Shown here: positions 4,508-5,443 of the stretch, piece by piece | How positions within the stretch are numbered: position 1 is the first letter of the stretch | How the letters are laid out: each line of letters opens with the position of its first letter | Source: Spirochaetales bacterium | GTDB taxonomy: Bacteria; Spirochaetota; Spirochaetia; DSM-27196; PWMO01 | Assembly (NCBI GenBank): GCA_007130025.1 | Contig: SLTF01000051.1 | Span: 1-5,443 of the forward strand | Reading direction: 5' to 3' | DNA length: 5,443 nucleotides | Made by a program: the position numbers and the translations under genes | The notes under the pieces: model-generated | What the model was told of the DNA's origin: nothing | The model's input: only the letters and a program-made list of their open reading frames with translations | The model's database searches: none

Positions 4508-5443
4508 ATGAACCTCACAACCATCCTGCTGGTAGAAGACGAAGCCCTCATTGCGCTTGCCGAGCGAATGGTGCTCGAGAGGAACGGCTACTCCGTGGTC
4601 ACCGTCTCGTCCGGGGAGCAGGCAATTGCGCGCTTCCGTGAGGCCCCGGACGTCGATCTGGTGCTGATGGATATCGACCTGGGCTCGGGCATGCTCGGCA
4701 CCGAGGCGGCTGTCGCGATCCTGGCGCATCGCGAGGTTCCGCTGGTGTTTCTCTCGTCGCACACCGAGCCCGAGATTGTGGAGCAGACCGAGGGCATCAC
4801 GTCGTATGGGTACATTGTCAAGCATTCCGGTGAGACGGTCCTGCTTGCCTCCATTCGCATGGCATTCCGGCTGCATGAGGCGCGCATCAACGAGCGCGAG
4901 GCGCTCGCGCATCTGGGTCAGTCGCGTGACCTGATGAACTACGTGATCGGCTGCAGCCGAACCGGTATCGCGGTGCACGATCGCGAGCTGCGGTACCTCT
5001 ACGTGAGCGACGCATACCGGACGATGTTCGGCTTGTCGGAGCCCGAAGTGATCGGGAAACACCATTATGACGTCTTCCCTGACCTGCCGCAGAAGTGGCG
5101 TGACGTCCATCAGCGCGCGCTGAGCGGTGAGGTGGTTACCTCCGAGGACGACGAGTACGTGCGCGCCGGTGGCGAGGTCCTCTGGACGAGGTGGGAGTGC
5201 CGGCCGTGGTACGAAAACGACGGACGCGTCGGCGGTATCGTGATCAATACCGAGGTCATCAACGAGCAGAAGCGACTCGCTCACGCCCTGCGAAGCAGTG
5301 AATACCGCTTTCAGCGGATCATGGACTCGATGCAGGACGTGGTATTCACGCTGGACACCGATCTGCACCACACCGGCGTCTACGGGAAGTGGCTGCAGAA
5401 CTATGGCATGTCATCCGAGGATTTTCTCGGGAAGTCTTTCTCA
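4508..5443 (+). CDS. Receiver-PAS-PAS signal-transduction protein, probably hybrid histidine kinase (partial, 3' end off window)
   Basis: The 312 visible residues begin with a CheY-like receiver (about 4-122). The acidic pocket is E10/D11, the phosphoacceptor is Asp55 (in LVLMDIDLG), the conserved hydroxyl is S83 or S84 in FLSSH, Tyr102 is the switch aromatic, and Lys105 is in YIVK. A helical linker (123-140) leads to a first PAS domain (about 141-255: GIAVHDRELRYLYVS, FGLSEPEVIGKHHYDVFPD, then the TRWECRPWYENDGRVGGIV strands). A coiled connector follows (252-268), and a second PAS domain opens at about 265 (EYRFQRIMDSMQDVVFTLD) and is cut by the window. Proteins of this layout usually continue into HisKA and HATPase domains, but those are not visible. 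There is no membrane segment, so it is a cytoplasmic sensor. The ATG is the only start after the upstream in-frame stop (4445-4447); the AAGGG ribosome site is 12 nt away, rather far. Confidence 0.93.
   Translation, partial: MNLTTILLVEDEALIALAERMVLERNGYSVVTVSSGEQAIARFREAPDVDLVLMDIDLGSGMLGTEAAVAILAHREVPLVFLSSHTEPEIVEQTEGITSYGYIVKHSGETVLLASIRMAFRLHEARINEREALAHLGQSRDLMNYVIGCSRTGIAVHDRELRYLYVSDAYRTMFGLSEPEVIGKHHYDVFPDLPQKWRDVHQRALSGEVVTSEDDEYVRAGGEVLWTRWECRPWYENDGRVGGIVINTEVINEQKRLAHALRSSEYRFQRIMDSMQDVVFTLDTDLHHTGVYGKWLQNYGMSSEDFLGKSFS

Noticed and set aside
4472..5371. A 299-codon minus-strand open frame
   Set aside because: It is antisense to the receiver-PAS gene, whose phosphoacceptor and PAS motifs clearly set the coding strand.
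1..5443. CRISPR arrays, insertion sequences, attachment sites, defence or biosynthetic clusters
   Set aside because: I saw no regularly spaced repeats, terminal inverted repeats with target duplication, transposase or integrase motifs, or nuclease/effector genes. The tRNA has no adjacent integrase or duplicated 3' end within the window.

Overview
The window looks like an ordinary chromosomal stretch of a moderately GC-rich, double-membraned bacterium. My best guess is a free-living spirochaete (Spirochaetaceae). The guess rests on three things: the style of the receiver-PAS sensor at the right end, the extended uracil phosphoribosyltransferase at the left end, and the number of small exported, lipoprotein and outer-membrane-like genes. 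It is an inference from protein style, because no rRNA or marker gene is present. There are six protein genes (two cut by the window edges) and one tRNA gene. I see no mobile element, CRISPR array, phage gene or recognisable defence locus.

Left part (1-2160), all on the minus strand, three separate transcription units. Reading leftwards from 2160: tRNA-Glu(UUC) has its own sigma70-type promoter and a strong intrinsic terminator. Next comes a 259-residue exported, probably beta-barrel protein with its own promoter, a good ribosome site and a strong terminator. Last is an uracil phosphoribosyltransferase with a long N-terminal extension, its own promoter and a good ribosome site, running off the left edge.

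Middle part (2205-3774), plus strand. A small exported rhodanese has an extended -10 promoter and diverges from the tRNA. A 226-bp gap follows, holding an 8-bp inverted repeat and a near-perfect sigma54 (-24/-12) match. Next is a lipoprotein with an acidic Pro/Asp/Glu-rich linker and a concanavalin-like beta-sandwich domain. The lipoprotein starts almost on top of the predicted sigma54 start site and has no Shine-Dalgarno.

Right part (3768-5443). A small exported helical protein of unknown function on the minus strand overlaps the lipoprotein tail-to-tail by 7 bp. Diverging from it is a plus-strand receiver-PAS-PAS signalling protein that runs off the right edge and probably continues into a histidine kinase.

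The genes do not form an obvious pathway. The common thread is the cell envelope: four of the six proteins carry export signals. I do not see a previously undescribed multi-gene system. The most interesting items are the sigma54/leaderless lipoprotein arrangement and the extended uracil phosphoribosyltransferase.
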